Positions 24,399-33,563 are shown, counted from the stretch's first letter. The stretch: DNA of 64,000 bases from Bacillota bacterium (GCA_023418995.1 JAEZYP010000060.1:61379-125378); one strand, 5' to 3'. Program-made: numbers and translations. Notes: generated by a model from the letters alone, not told the origin.

Positions 24399-26096
24399 TC
24401 AGCATAACGGTGAATCCATTTTTATCAGAGAATATTCTCCCGTCACGGGATTGCGTTTTTCATAATCCGCATAAATCACTGCCTGTTCCGAATAGAGCAA
24501 GGCCACCCCGCGCTTCACGCCCTTTTCGGGGTCTCCCACAATCCGTTTCAGCTCGACCGCGGCTTGTTTCAGCTGGCTATCCTTTACACGCAGAACAAAC
24601 GGGAGTCTGCCGGAAGGATTCCCGGCAAGGCGGTCACAAACCATACGGTCGCGCAGTATGCTTCGATCGATGCCGGTCAAATCGCTGAAATAGTTAAAAA
24701 CGAGGGCGGTATAATCATCCAAAGCAATCCGTTCCGTACCCTGTTCCGCCGCGTATTCCCCGAAGCCCCGGAACAGTTCAAACGGGGTAAGACCGCTTTC
24801 CTCCAGCAAGTATTGCAAGGCACGTCGGAAGCGGCCGCTGTTGTAAAGGCGCTCCAGCGCGTCCTCGGTATGGTGCAGCGTAAGCAGCTCCTTCGGGGTA
24901 AGCCAGGGTGTTTCCGTCACCTCATAGGGCGGCTCCTTAGAGTAGCAGCATGGGTACGCTTCCGGCTCTTCCCGCATGGGTGCGCCGTAAAGCAGCTTCA
25001 AAAACCCCAGCTGCAGCATATTCGGCTTCAGGTCGTAGGCGATGTTGAAGCTTTTGGCAAAGCAGTCAAAATTCTCCTGAGGCAAGCCGGCAATCAGGTC
25101 GATATGGATATGCATATTCCCGTTGGATACCAGCCGCGCAATATTATGCTTCAGGCGCTCCACGTCGGTTCTGCGGTGAATTGCCTCCAGGGTTTTCGCG
25201 TGAAAGCTTTGCAGCCCGATTTCAAGCTGCATCGCTCCGGTCGGCGCTTTTGCGAGCAGGCCGATCGTCGGCTCGTCCAGCAAATCGCCGGCAAGCTCAA
25301 AGTGAAAGCAAACACCCTGAGGGATTGCTTTACCATAGTTATCAATAATAAATTGAAAGATTTGATTTGCTCTCTTTCGGTTGGCGTTAAAGGTGCGGTC
25401 GACCAGCTTTACGGTCTGTGTTCCGCTGTTCGCCAACAGCAAGAGTTCTTTTTTCGCTCGTTCAAAATTGAAAAAGCGAATGTTGCCGCAGCGCCCCGAA
25501 AGGCAAAACGCACAGGAATAAGGGCAGCCGCGGCTTGTTTCCAGATAGGCGATCCGCCCTTTGAGCGCACCCAGATATTCCTCTGTATACGGACTGGGGG
25601 GCTCCTCGTGCGTCACATAAGGCTCTGCAACCACGATTTTGTCTCCGTTGCGGCAGCATACCCCGGGAAGCCCGCACGCTTCAGTGCCGCGCAGAATGGA
25701 ATTGAGCAAAAGCGCGAACGGCTTCTCTCCTTCGCCGGAAATGACGTAATCCACCTTAGCTTCCCCGCGCAGAATTTCTTGCGCGCAATAGCTGACCTCC
25801 GGCCCTCCCAAAATAATTATCGCGTCCGGAAATTCCTGCTTTACAAGACGAATCAGGCGCTTCGTTTTCTCAATATTCCAGATATAACAGCTAAAACCGA
25901 TGACCTGCGGGCGCTGTTCGACAATTCGAAGGAAAACATTTTCTAATTTTTCATTGATGGTACCCTCGATCACCTTTGCGGATACTCCTTCTTCGCCGTA
26001 AGCGCCGACTCCTGCCAGAAGGCACCAGGGTGCCAGAGAGGAATGAATGTACTTGGAATTCAACACGCAGATTGCCGCGCGCAGTGTCTGTTTCAT
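24399..26096 (-). CDS. B12-binding radical SAM protein (DUF4080-type)
   Basis: A 565-residue enzyme with an N-terminal cobalamin-binding-like Rossmann domain (CYIWNIEKT and IILGGPEVS segments). A radical SAM barrel follows with CPYSCAFC (the CxxxCxxC cluster motif) near residue 185, then a DUF4080-like C-terminal region. The reaction is unknown. I used the ATG at 26096, close behind the stop of a small Cys-rich gene; the longer reading would cross that gene. Conserved in anaerobes. Confidence 0.88.
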   Translation of the reverse strand: MKQTLRAAICVLNSKYIHSSLAPWCLLAGVGAYGEEGVSAKVIEGTINEKLENVFLRIVEQRPQVIGFSCYIWNIEKTKRLIRLVKQEFPDAIIILGGPEVSYCAQEILRGEAKVDYVISGEGEKPFALLLNSILRGTEACGLPGVCCRNGDKIVVAEPYVTHEEPPSPYTEEYLGALKGRIAYLETSRGCPYSCAFCLSGRCGNIRFFNFERAKKELLLLANSGTQTVKLVDRTFNANRKRANQIFQFIIDNYGKAIPQGVCFHFELAGDLLDEPTIGLLAKAPTGAMQLEIGLQSFHAKTLEAIHRRTDVERLKHNIARLVSNGNMHIHIDLIAGLPQENFDCFAKSFNIAYDLKPNMLQLGFLKLLYGAPMREEPEAYPCCYSKEPPYEVTETPWLTPKELLTLHHTEDALERLYNSGRFRRALQYLLEESGLTPFELFRGFGEYAAEQGTERIALDDYTALVFNYFSDLTGIDRSILRDRMVCDRLAGNPSGRLPFVLRVKDSQLKQAAVELKRIVGDPEKGVKRGVALLYSEQAVIYADYEKRNPVTGEYSLIKMDSPLC

Positions 26097-26100
26097 CTGC

Positions 26101-26298
26101 TTACCTTCCGCCGCGCCTTTTCTGCCGATCCAGCGCGGAAGCAGAAATACTCCAGTCGTTGCAGGTATGGTACTCTTCTTTGGCTTTATACCCTTGTCCA
26201 TGAATCAGGCACATATCTCCGCCATTAAATTCGCAGCTAATGCAGGTACGGTTCTGACCCGGGTTTGATTTCTTTTTAGTTGGTGCAATCTGTTTCAT
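26101..26298 (-). CDS. Small cysteine-containing protein, 65 residues
   Basis: A basic 65-residue protein with four cysteines spaced CxxC-(7)-C-(15)-C, suggesting a zinc or Fe-S site. GGAGAAGTAA lies directly before its ATG. It ends four bases before the radical SAM start, so the two are probably co-translated. Unrecognised; a small metal-binding partner of the enzyme is the simplest reading. Confidence 0.65.
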   Translation of the reverse strand: MKQIAPTKKKSNPGQNRTCISCEFNGGDMCLIHGQGYKAKEEYHTCNDWSISASALDRQKRRGGR

Positions 26299-26463
26299 TT
26301 ACTTCTCCATGAATGTTTGTGTATTAATTGATTCCTGATACTCGAGGAACATCAAAAATCCTTCTAAAATTACATTTCCGATAAAATTTGCGCAAGTTTA
26401 TTATAACACCGATTCCAGAATTCGAAAACAGGAAAGCAAAGATTTGCGCGCCTGTTTTCAACA

Positions 26464-26491
26464 AAGAAAAAGACCGTCTGCAAAACGGTCT
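26464..26491 (-). terminator. Terminator of the cohesin-type surface protein gene
   Basis: AGACCGT pairs with ACGGTCT directly after the stop codon, followed on the minus strand by TTTTTCTTTG. Confidence 0.75.
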
Positions 26492-27670
26492 CTATTGCTT
26501 CGCTTTTTCATCCCGTATCAGTGGCTTGAGCTGATTGATTTTGAGCCAGAAGCTGAGCGCAATTCCCACCATGATACAAAGAAGTGCCACCAGCATTCCT
26601 ACGACATATACGGGCATTTGATTGCCGATAATATAAAGAGCTCTCGCACCCTGCTGACCGCTCGCCTGCGGCTGAGCCTGCTCAGGCAGAAGCATGGAAT
26701 TCGCAGCGGTATCCAAAGCGTTCTCCGTGTTTTTGGCGTGCTCCGTCCGCTCGGATTTTTTCTCAGTCGACGCGCCTGCCACGGACTTTTTGGGCGCCTC
26801 GCTTTCTTCCGGCGGGTCATCCCTCGCCGCATGCTGCAAAGCCTTTTCTGGTTTTTCCTCCGCTTTTCCGGCGGATGCCGCCGCATAGCTCGGAGCGGCG
26901 TCACGACTGACAAGAATCACGTACTCTTTTTTACTTTTCTTATCTTCCGCGGTGACTGTCGCTACGATTCTGGTCTTTGCTCCCGCTTTTTCCAAAGATT
27001 TACGGCTAATTTTGACAGAGCCGTTTTCCGCCGCCGAAGCGGCGAATTCCACCGAATTTACATCATAATTAACGTTCATCGCATACTCGTAAACATCGGA
27101 AGAGAAATTCGGTCTTATTCTTCCGTCAACGGGCTCCAGCTCGCTGAGATAGGCTTCGTTGGATATTACATCCGGGCGTACAATTGTAAGGGGAAGCTCC
27201 TCGTCATAATCCAGATTCAGCTGCCGTGCCTGAAAATTGCAAATCTGGTCGATGTGGGCGCCGATGCCCGTTTTCCCGTCGGGAACGCCGTCCTTGACCT
27301 TGAACACAAAGCTGATAATGTTACCGGAGAGCTTCGGTGCGGATTTCTCATCTACATTGCAGACATAAGCACTGTAAATAGGATTTCCGGCACTGTTTGT
27401 CGCCATAGTTCCGCTTTTAATTTGAGAGGACGTCTCCGTCCGCACAAAGCTTAAAACCTTGTCATCGTAACGGATGGTCATGCGAAAACCGGCCGCCGGA
27501 TCGACGGTTTCCTCAGCACGGATTTGCAGCTTGACCAAATCACCGCAGGACGCGTTTTTGGCCGTTGTGCTAAAAGTAAAATAAGGGATTGTATCTGCGC
27601 TCGATTTTACCGGCAAAGTAAAAATCAGCAAAAATAAGAAAAAGAGGACAGCAGATGAAACTTTTTTCAT
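26492..27670 (-). CDS. Surface protein with cohesin-like and cadherin-like domains
   Basis: A 392-residue exported protein. A signal peptide covers residues 1-24. A cohesin-like beta-sandwich (about 30-165) opens with FTFSTTAKNASCGDLVKLQIRA and ends with the IVRPDV strand. A cadherin-like beta-sandwich domain (about 170-255) has the LSELEPVDGRIRPNFSSDVYEY pattern. Next comes a Lys/Glu/Ala-rich stalk of about 80 residues, and a C-terminal membrane helix with a short basic tail. It is thus membrane-anchored and displayed outside. The start at 27670 follows GAGGGAGGACAAG. Whether the cohesin-like domain binds a dockerin is unknown; no dockerin protein is in the window. Confidence 0.8.
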   Translation of the reverse strand: MKKVSSAVLFFLFLLIFTLPVKSSADTIPYFTFSTTAKNASCGDLVKLQIRAEETVDPAAGFRMTIRYDDKVLSFVRTETSSQIKSGTMATNSAGNPIYSAYVCNVDEKSAPKLSGNIISFVFKVKDGVPDGKTGIGAHIDQICNFQARQLNLDYDEELPLTIVRPDVISNEAYLSELEPVDGRIRPNFSSDVYEYAMNVNYDVNSVEFAASAAENGSVKISRKSLEKAGAKTRIVATVTAEDKKSKKEYVILVSRDAAPSYAAASAGKAEEKPEKALQHAARDDPPEESEAPKKSVAGASTEKKSERTEHAKNTENALDTAANSMLLPEQAQPQASGQQGARALYIIGNQMPVYVVGMLVALLCIMVGIALSFWLKINQLKPLIRDEKAKQ

Positions 27671-27703
27671 TGCTTGTCCTCCCTCTATTACCACTGAACT
27701 CTT

Positions 27704-28219
27704 CTAAGCTGTTACGGTATTCCCCATGCCGGCTGACTGCAAATCTCGAAGACGCTTTTTGCGAAGAATCTCCAAACGGAAACGATTGTAGCGCTGAATA
27801 ACGGCAAACGGCGCGTTTCCCAATAAAATTAGGAACGAAAACACCAAGCCTACCATAAGCGGATTAATCAGCAAGGTAACGACTACACAGATGCAGTTTT
27901 TCATGTGCATCCATTCGCCGCGACAGGTTTCCAAAATAAATTCATCCAAATAATCAATCGACATATCGGTCAGATGTTCCTTGGAAAAACCATCCTTACC
28001 GATATGCTGCGGAACCTTATCCTTCCAAAGCTGTATCTTCAGCTTATCTCTGTACCACCGACCGCCATGCTCCCATGATTTAGCCGCAAACCGTTCCTTC
28101 GCCGGGCTGTACACCGAATGCGGCAGCTTTACACAAAGTAAGAAAACCACAACATGCCAAAGACCGATAATCAGGAGGTTCCACATAAACATATTCACAA
28201 ATGAAAGATTTTTCAGCAT
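27704..28219 (-). CDS. CrtO-like (glycosyl-diaponeurosporenoate acyltransferase family) membrane protein
   Basis: A 171-residue integral membrane protein with an N-terminal helix and two more near residues 115-150. The conserved W-x-RD-x-LK-x-x-LWKDKVP block resembles the CrtO acyltransferase family of staphyloxanthin synthesis. No carotenoid genes are nearby, so the real acyl acceptor is unknown. ATG at 28219 follows AAGGAGGGAAAA. It is upstream of the surface-protein gene on the same strand (33-base gap), so the two may be one operon. Confidence 0.7.
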   Translation of the reverse strand: MLKNLSFVNMFMWNLLIIGLWHVVVFLLCVKLPHSVYSPAKERFAAKSWEHGGRWYRDKLKIQLWKDKVPQHIGKDGFSKEHLTDMSIDYLDEFILETCRGEWMHMKNCICVVVTLLINPLMVGLVFSFLILLGNAPFAVIQRYNRFRLEILRKKRLRDLQSAGMGNTVTA

Positions 28220-28382
28220 TCGTTTTCCCTCCTTGAATGTATTATATGTTATCAACCATTATTTTATAATTAATTATTATAATACAAACCGACGAAGCTT
28301 GCAAGACAGAACCTAACATATAATTAAGATCAGATTTTGCCCGTTTATAATTTTAACATAATATCCTTAGTTCCAGCCAGAT

Positions 28383-28414
28383 AAAAGGGTGAAGCATTTC
28401 TGCCCCACCCTTTT
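28383..28414. terminator. Terminator of the glutamate synthase operon
   Basis: AAAAGGGTG (28383-28391) pairs with CACCCTTTT (28406-28414); A- and T-runs on the two sides make it bidirectional. Confidence 0.7.
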
Positions 28415-28424
28415 TAGCTTAACC

Positions 28425-29147
28425 TCAGTTCGCTGTGTACAATGCTTTGTACGGATTCTTGGTGTTCGGCGTTAAAACAAAGAAATGTTTGGAAAGCACT
28501 TCCTGCTTGCTAATGCCGAAGTTCTGGCAGAACTCCTCAAGGTAATCGTCAATTTCCGCCATATCCTCCGGAGTTGCGCTGGCTGCCTGAACCTGCTTTG
28601 GGAGGTCGGAGGGGAGTTCCTCGCAGCGCAGGTACATCCTGCCGCCGTGCATTCCGGTGCCGCAGAATGCGCCAACCGGGATTTTTTTCTTTGAATTGAG
28701 ACCAAGCACAATGATGGTGCCACCGGCCTGATACTCGCCCAGAAAGCATCCTGCTTCCCCTCCGATTACCACAAGCGGATGGTGCTTTTGATAGGCTTTC
28801 ATGTGAATTCCGGCGCGGTACCCCGCGTTGTCCCTCACAAAAATCCTGCCGCCGCGCATTGCGTAGCCGGTCGCATCGCCGCTGGAGCCCTCGATAATGA
28901 TGGTTCCCTCGTTCATCGTATCGCCGGTCGCGTCCTGCGCGTTGCTTTTGACTCGAATAGTAGCACCGTTGAGGTAACAGCCCAGATCATTCCCCGGAAC
29001 GCCGTTGATGGTCATTTGTTTTTCGCCCATACCCGATGCGATATAACGCTGGCCGTTACAATTATCAATAATGATCTCTTCCGCCGATGTATTGCGAACT
29101 TCGTTATTTAGCTGAGTAAAATCCATATCTTTGGCATTGATATTCAT
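28425..29147 (-). CDS. Glutamate synthase GXGXG (beta-helix) subunit
   Basis: A 240-residue stand-alone version of the C-terminal right-handed beta-helix domain of GltB. Repeated Gly-rich turns such as GNDLGCYLNG, EGSSGDATGYAMRGG and GGEAGCFLGEYQAGG mark it. In normal GltB this domain holds the glutaminase and FMN domains in place. Here it is the last gene of a split glutamate synthase operon and overlaps the FAD subunit gene by four bases. Confidence 0.9.
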   Translation of the reverse strand: MNINAKDMDFTQLNNEVRNTSAEEIIIDNCNGQRYIASGMGEKQMTINGVPGNDLGCYLNGATIRVKSNAQDATGDTMNEGTIIIEGSSGDATGYAMRGGRIFVRDNAGYRAGIHMKAYQKHHPLVVIGGEAGCFLGEYQAGGTIIVLGLNSKKKIPVGAFCGTGMHGGRMYLRCEELPSDLPKQVQAASATPEDMAEIDDYLEEFCQNFGISKQEVLSKHFFVLTPNTKNPYKALYTAN

Positions 29148-30385
29148 GCTTTGGCACCTCCAAGCTTAACGGCTCTCTCCTTCGCGGCAAATGCTATAAG
29201 CTGCGGCTTCTCCTTAATCAGCTCAAAATCAACCGTATCGAGCGGGGTCTTTTCGCGAATCAGCGAAGTGTAAATACCGGCTCTGGCGATTTCACCAATC
29301 AGGATAAAGCCCTTCAAAAGATTATCCTTCGTTACAAGCTTTTTATAAGCGCTGTCGGTCCTTACCGTATAGGCTTCCCCGTTGTAGCTGCCGGCTGTAA
29401 TAATATGTAGACCAAAGAAGCCGATCGCGTTCATCGGGATTGCTTTATCGTAAACCTTCTTGCCTCCGGCCATATCAATACCTGCGGTCTCGCCCTGCAT
29501 GTAAGCGTTCGGCCATAAAGCAAGCACACGGTAGGTATCGTCCGTGATATCGTAGCTCTCACTGCAGTCGCCTGCGGCATAAACGCCGTTAAGATTGGTC
29601 GCGCAGTGGTTATCCGAAAGAATTCCCTTATTCACCTTACAACCGATATCCGCGGCAAGCTTTGTATTCGGGCGAACGCCGACGGCGAGCACAAGAACAT
29701 CAAAATCAAGCTTTTCACCGCTTTTCAGCTCAGCGGAATTCTCGTGGAACTGGGAGACGCTATTGTTCAGAATAAATTGCACACCCTTGCTCTCGATATG
29801 CTTCTGCATGATCTCGGAGCCTGCCTCGTCAAGAATACTCGGCAGAATACGCGGCGCAAGATCAACCACTGTTATGGTTTTAACCTTGTTCAAAATCCCC
29901 TCCGCGCATTTTAGCCCGATTAGTCCCGCGCCGATAATCAGCACGCGGCTTTCCGGGTTAATTGCGGTCTGAAGCGCTTTTGCGTCATCCAGCTTCATAA
30001 AGGAGAATTTCTGCTTTACTTCATCCAAACCTGCCATCGGCGGCACAAAGGGGGAAGAACCGGTCGCGACCAGAAGCTTGTCGAAGGCTACGGGCTCACC
30101 GCTGTCAACGATTACCTTTTTGCCTTCATAATCAACCCTCGTTACATTAACGTCTGTCATGAGCGTTACGCCGTTATCCTGATAAAAGCTGTCGGGGCGG
30201 TATTTCATGCGCTGCTCATCCGTTTTGCCGTAAAGCAGGTAGGATATGAGCGGACGCGAATACACGTGATATGACTCGTTGGAAATCACCGTAATCCCGC
30301 CGGTTTTATCAACCGAACGAATCCCCTCGATACAGCCGACTGCTGCGGCTGAGTTTCCGATTATTACATACTTCATTCTGCTCAC
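29144..30385 (-). CDS. FAD-dependent oxidoreductase, probable electron-transfer subunit of glutamate synthase
   Basis: A 413-residue flavoprotein of the pyridine-nucleotide-disulfide type. The N-terminal FAD Rossmann motif is IIGNSAAAVGCIEGI, the second NAD(P) Rossmann motif IIGAGLIGLKCAE near residue 150, and the FAD-closing segment NGVYAAGDCSES near residue 265. It resembles NADH:rubredoxin/ferredoxin reductases. Its place between the ferredoxin and GXGXG genes, overlapping both, implies it feeds electrons to the FMN subunit. Confidence 0.88.
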   Translation of the reverse strand: MSRMKYVIIGNSAAAVGCIEGIRSVDKTGGITVISNESYHVYSRPLISYLLYGKTDEQRMKYRPDSFYQDNGVTLMTDVNVTRVDYEGKKVIVDSGEPVAFDKLLVATGSSPFVPPMAGLDEVKQKFSFMKLDDAKALQTAINPESRVLIIGAGLIGLKCAEGILNKVKTITVVDLAPRILPSILDEAGSEIMQKHIESKGVQFILNNSVSQFHENSAELKSGEKLDFDVLVLAVGVRPNTKLAADIGCKVNKGILSDNHCATNLNGVYAAGDCSESYDITDDTYRVLALWPNAYMQGETAGIDMAGGKKVYDKAIPMNAIGFFGLHIITAGSYNGEAYTVRTDSAYKKLVTKDNLLKGFILIGEIARAGIYTSLIREKTPLDTVDFELIKEKPQLIAFAAKERAVKLGGAKA

Positions 30386-30816
30386 CTCTCCTCAAATACG
30401 ATTGCACTGTTTGGGCAGCCGGTCACACAGGCAGGCTCTCCGCAGGAATTGTTGGTGCAGAGCTCGCATTTTTGAATGACGCTGCCGTCGCTTCCCGGCA
30501 TTACCGCACCGAAGGAGCACACCAGGATGCAGGTGTAGCAGCCTACGCATTTATCCTTATTGACTGAAATCACGCCGTCCTTTACGCTGAGCGCGCCGGT
30601 GATGCAGCTCTTTACGCAAAGCGGTTCTTCACAGTGACGGCAGGAAACGGCAAAGTTGATGCCCTGCCCTTCCTCGATTTGAATTCTGGGATGAATCTTC
30701 ACATCTTTCAGCGCCTTTACCATATCGTCACAGCCGGAATTGGCAAAAGCACAGTTATACTCGCAAAGATGACAGCCGAGGCACCATTTCTCATTCACAT
30801 AAACACGTTTCATCAT
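30382..30816 (-). CDS. Polyferredoxin-type 4Fe-4S protein
   Basis: A 144-residue iron-sulfur protein of the DMSO-reductase-B/HycB-like type. Four cysteine groups are visible: CLGCHLCEYNC, CRHCEEPLCVKSC, CVGCYTCILVC, and CELC with CGEPACVTGCP. This is enough for four [4Fe-4S] clusters. It overlaps the FAD gene by four bases and directly follows the FMN gene, so it probably wires the reductase to the synthase. Confidence 0.9.
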   Translation of the reverse strand: MMKRVYVNEKWCLGCHLCEYNCAFANSGCDDMVKALKDVKIHPRIQIEEGQGINFAVSCRHCEEPLCVKSCITGALSVKDGVISVNKDKCVGCYTCILVCSFGAVMPGSDGSVIQKCELCTNNSCGEPACVTGCPNSAIVFEER

Positions 30817-32325
30817 TTATTCCCCCGCATGCTTGATTCCGAGGATCTCAAGCTCTTTCTCGTTTAAGCCGATGCCGCGCAGCATAAGGCGATTGCCCCT
30901 GAGCGCTTCGATCGAGTTAATTCCCATTCCACCCATCATTTCCATGATTTCGTGCTGCCACGCGGAAACAAGGTTGACCAGACGTTTGTAACCGATATCG
31001 GGGTTCAGGCGCTTTACAAGATCCGGCCGCTGGGTTGCGATGCCCCAGTTGCATTTACCGGCCTGGCAGGTACGGCAAAGGTGGCACCCAAGCGCGAGCA
31101 GCGCAGCGGTTCCGATGTAGACCGCGTCCGCGCCGAGCGCGATTGCCTTGACGATATCGGCGGAATTGCGGATGCTGCCGCCGACAACGATGGAAACATT
31201 GTTGCGGATGTTTTCCTGGCGGAGACGCTCGTCAACCGACGCTAGAGCAAGCTCAATTGGGATGCCCACATTGTCGCGGATACGGGTGGGCGCCGCGCCG
31301 GTGCCGCCGCGGTAGCCGTCGATCGCGATGATATCCGCGCCGCTTCGGGCAATACCGCTGGCGATAGCTGCAACATTGTGTACCGCCGCAATCTTCACAA
31401 TGACGGGCTTTTTATAGTTGGTCGCTTCCTTTAGGGAGTAAACAAGCTGACGCAAATCTTCAATGGAGTAAATATCGTGGTGGGGTGCCGGAGAAATCGC
31501 GTCGGAGCCTTCCGGAATCATTCGGGTACGGGAAACGTCGCCCACAATCTTGGTACCGGGAAGGTGTCCGCCGATGCCCGGCTTCGCGCCCTGACCGATT
31601 TTAATTTCGATTGCCGCGCCCGCCTCCAGGTAATCCTTATGCACGCCGAAGCGTCCGGATGCAACCTGAACAATGGTATTCGGGCCATATTGATAAAAAT
31701 CCTCGTGAAGTCCGCCCTCGCCGGTATTATAGTAAATTCCGAGCTCCTTGGAGGCGCGGGCAAGGCTCTCATGCGCGTTATAGCTGATGGAGCCGTAGCT
31801 CATTGCCGAGAACATGATGGGAACGGATAATTTCAGGTTCGGGGGCAAATTGTCGGTGGCAATAGTGCCATCCGGATTGCGCTCGATTGTCTCCGGGCTC
31901 TTGCCCAGAAAAGTTCTGGTTTCCATTGGCTCTCTCAGGGGGTCGATGGACGGATTGGTAACCTGGGACGCGTTAATTAGAATCTTATCCCAGTAAACCG
32001 GGTATTCCTTTGGGTTGCCCATGGAGGAGAGCAGCATGCCGCCGGAGCTGGCCTGCTTGTAAAGCTCGGTAATCGTTTCCTTCGACCAGTTCGCGTTCGT
32101 CCGAAAAGTGTGATCCGACTTAACAATCTTAAGCGCGTGGGTCGGGCACAGGGAAACGCAGCGCTGACAATCCACACATTTGGAATCGTCACTCTTCATC
32201 AGGTTCAGATCCGCGTCGTAGGAATGCACTTCGTTCGCGCACTGACGCTCGCACACACGGCAGGCGATACAGCGCTGCGGGTTTCGTACTACTTCATATT
32301 CAGGATATATATAATCGATAGCCAT
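30817..32325 (-). CDS. Glutamate synthase FMN/central domain subunit with ferredoxin domain
   Basis: A 502-residue protein. The first 80 residues hold two 4Fe-4S motifs (CIACRVCERQC and CVDCQRCVSLC). The rest is the GltB FMN-binding TIM barrel with KPGIGGHLPG, the IDGYRGGTGAAPT flavin loop and a CHLCRTCQAGKCNWG cluster motif that holds the 3Fe-4S centre. It converts 2-oxoglutarate and ammonia to glutamate. This is the archaeal/anaerobe-type arrangement in which GltB is divided over separate genes. Confidence 0.93.
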   Translation of the reverse strand: MAIDYIYPEYEVVRNPQRCIACRVCERQCANEVHSYDADLNLMKSDDSKCVDCQRCVSLCPTHALKIVKSDHTFRTNANWSKETITELYKQASSGGMLLSSMGNPKEYPVYWDKILINASQVTNPSIDPLREPMETRTFLGKSPETIERNPDGTIATDNLPPNLKLSVPIMFSAMSYGSISYNAHESLARASKELGIYYNTGEGGLHEDFYQYGPNTIVQVASGRFGVHKDYLEAGAAIEIKIGQGAKPGIGGHLPGTKIVGDVSRTRMIPEGSDAISPAPHHDIYSIEDLRQLVYSLKEATNYKKPVIVKIAAVHNVAAIASGIARSGADIIAIDGYRGGTGAAPTRIRDNVGIPIELALASVDERLRQENIRNNVSIVVGGSIRNSADIVKAIALGADAVYIGTAALLALGCHLCRTCQAGKCNWGIATQRPDLVKRLNPDIGYKRLVNLVSAWQHEIMEMMGGMGINSIEALRGNRLMLRGIGLNEKELEILGIKHAGE

Positions 32326-33419
32326 TATGCATCTACCCCCTTATCCAGTGTCACAATGACAGGCTCGCCGCCCTTGGGCGACCAGACCTTCGTCGGGTTC
32401 GGCTCAATCACCCGGATGGCGCACTCCTCGCTGGCCACATAGGTCATATCGTCTTTTTCGCCGACTACCATGGAGCGCAGCTTCAAGCGGTCGTTCAGAG
32501 CCATCATTCCGCCGCTGAAGCCCAGCAGAATGGAGAACGGGCCCGTAATGAGAAGGCTGGAAAACGTGTTACGCAGATAAGTCAGCCTCTTTCTCTTATC
32601 CTCCGGCATTTTATCAATCTCGCTCCAGAACGGCGCCGCGATTACCTCCGCGATTTCGTTCAGGCTGAGGCTTCGTTTTCTGTTTAAATAATCTATGATA
32701 TAGGTAATTACCTCGGTATCGGTCAGCAGAGTACATTTATAGCCAAACATCTCGATAAAGCGGCGGTTGGCGTCGTAGGATGAAATTTCTCCGTTATGTA
32801 CGATAGAGTAATCCAGCATCGCAAACGGATGCGCCCCGCCCCACCAGCCCGGCGTATTGGTCGGGTAACGGCCGTGTGCCGTCCAGCAGTAGCCCTCGTA
32901 GTTTTCCAGGCAGTAATAGCGTCCCACATCCTCCGGGAAGCCGACTGCTTTGAAAACACCCATGTTCTTTCCACTCGAGAAGACATAGGCTCCCTTAATC
33001 TCCGTGTTGATTTTCACAATACAGCGGGCAACAAATTCTTTTTCATTCAGACGCGTGTCCTTCAGCAACTTCTCGAAGGGCAAACCAAAATAGCGCCAAA
33101 TTGCAGGCTCATCTGTTATTTCCGGCATTTCCCGCGTTGGAATCTTCTCTGCGACGGTTACATCAAAGTTTGCCATAATAACCTTTTCGCATTCTTCCTT
33201 TGCGCGCGCACTGTCGTAAAAAACATGGAGCGCGTAAAGATCCTTATTGCGCGGATAAATCCCGTAGGCCGCAAAGCCTCCGCCCAGACCATTGCTCCGG
33301 TCGTGCATGGTGGAAATGGACTGAATGATCGCCTCACCACTCATCTTTTTGCCTGTTCGCGAAAAGATACCCGATATGGCGCAGCCCGAAGGTATTCTTA
33401 TTTCTCCCTCTTTTTGCAT
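32325..33419 (-). CDS. Glutamate synthase glutaminase subunit (class II amidotransferase) with propeptide
   Basis: A 364-residue Ntn-type glutaminase domain that releases ammonia from glutamine for the FMN subunit. The ATG at 33419 follows GGGAGGTCAG. The first 12 residues (ending at IPSG) precede Cys13, which begins CAISGIF and must become the N-terminal nucleophile. The protein is therefore presumably self-processed like full-size GltB. The motifs HGRYPTNTPGWWGGAHPF and HNGEISSYDANRR are intact. It is the first gene of the operon and touches the FMN gene. Confidence 0.92.
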   Translation of the reverse strand: MQKEGEIRIPSGCAISGIFSRTGKKMSGEAIIQSISTMHDRSNGLGGGFAAYGIYPRNKDLYALHVFYDSARAKEECEKVIMANFDVTVAEKIPTREMPEITDEPAIWRYFGLPFEKLLKDTRLNEKEFVARCIVKINTEIKGAYVFSSGKNMGVFKAVGFPEDVGRYYCLENYEGYCWTAHGRYPTNTPGWWGGAHPFAMLDYSIVHNGEISSYDANRRFIEMFGYKCTLLTDTEVITYIIDYLNRKRSLSLNEIAEVIAAPFWSEIDKMPEDKRKRLTYLRNTFSSLLITGPFSILLGFSGGMMALNDRLKLRSMVVGEKDDMTYVASEECAIRVIEPNPTKVWSPKGGEPVIVTLDKGVDA

Positions 33420-33534
33420 AAAAAAACTGACCTCCCTGCAATTATATCTTCGGTGTTTTTTCCACACCATCAAAATAAGCAACTACAATTTCGCAATAAA
33501 ATCCAGCAATATACGAAATTATATAACGTTTTTT

Positions 33535-33563
33535 ATCATATATTGTTTATTGAGTAATGTCAA
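33535..33563 (-). promoter_or_regulatory. Promoter of the split glutamate synthase operon
   Basis: On the minus strand TTGACA (33558-33563), 17-bp spacer, TATGAT (33535-33540). Start near 33528 leaves a leader of about 109 nt; it contains one 7-bp stem (AATTTCG / CGAAATT) but no terminator. Confidence 0.75.

Noticed and set aside
24564..25946. Long 460-codon plus-strand frame
   Set aside because: It lies wholly antisense to the radical SAM gene, whose motifs are intact; no family features or ribosome site of its own.
26101..26298. Small Cys-rich gene as a RiPP precursor for the radical SAM enzyme
   Set aside because: Cys spacing suits a metal site, there is no leader/core boundary, and no protease or exporter is near.
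33420..33528. ANTAR-type hexaloops in the glutamate synthase leader
   Set aside because: The one compact hairpin (GGTGT/ACACC) has a 7-nt loop and there is no second hairpin or terminator.
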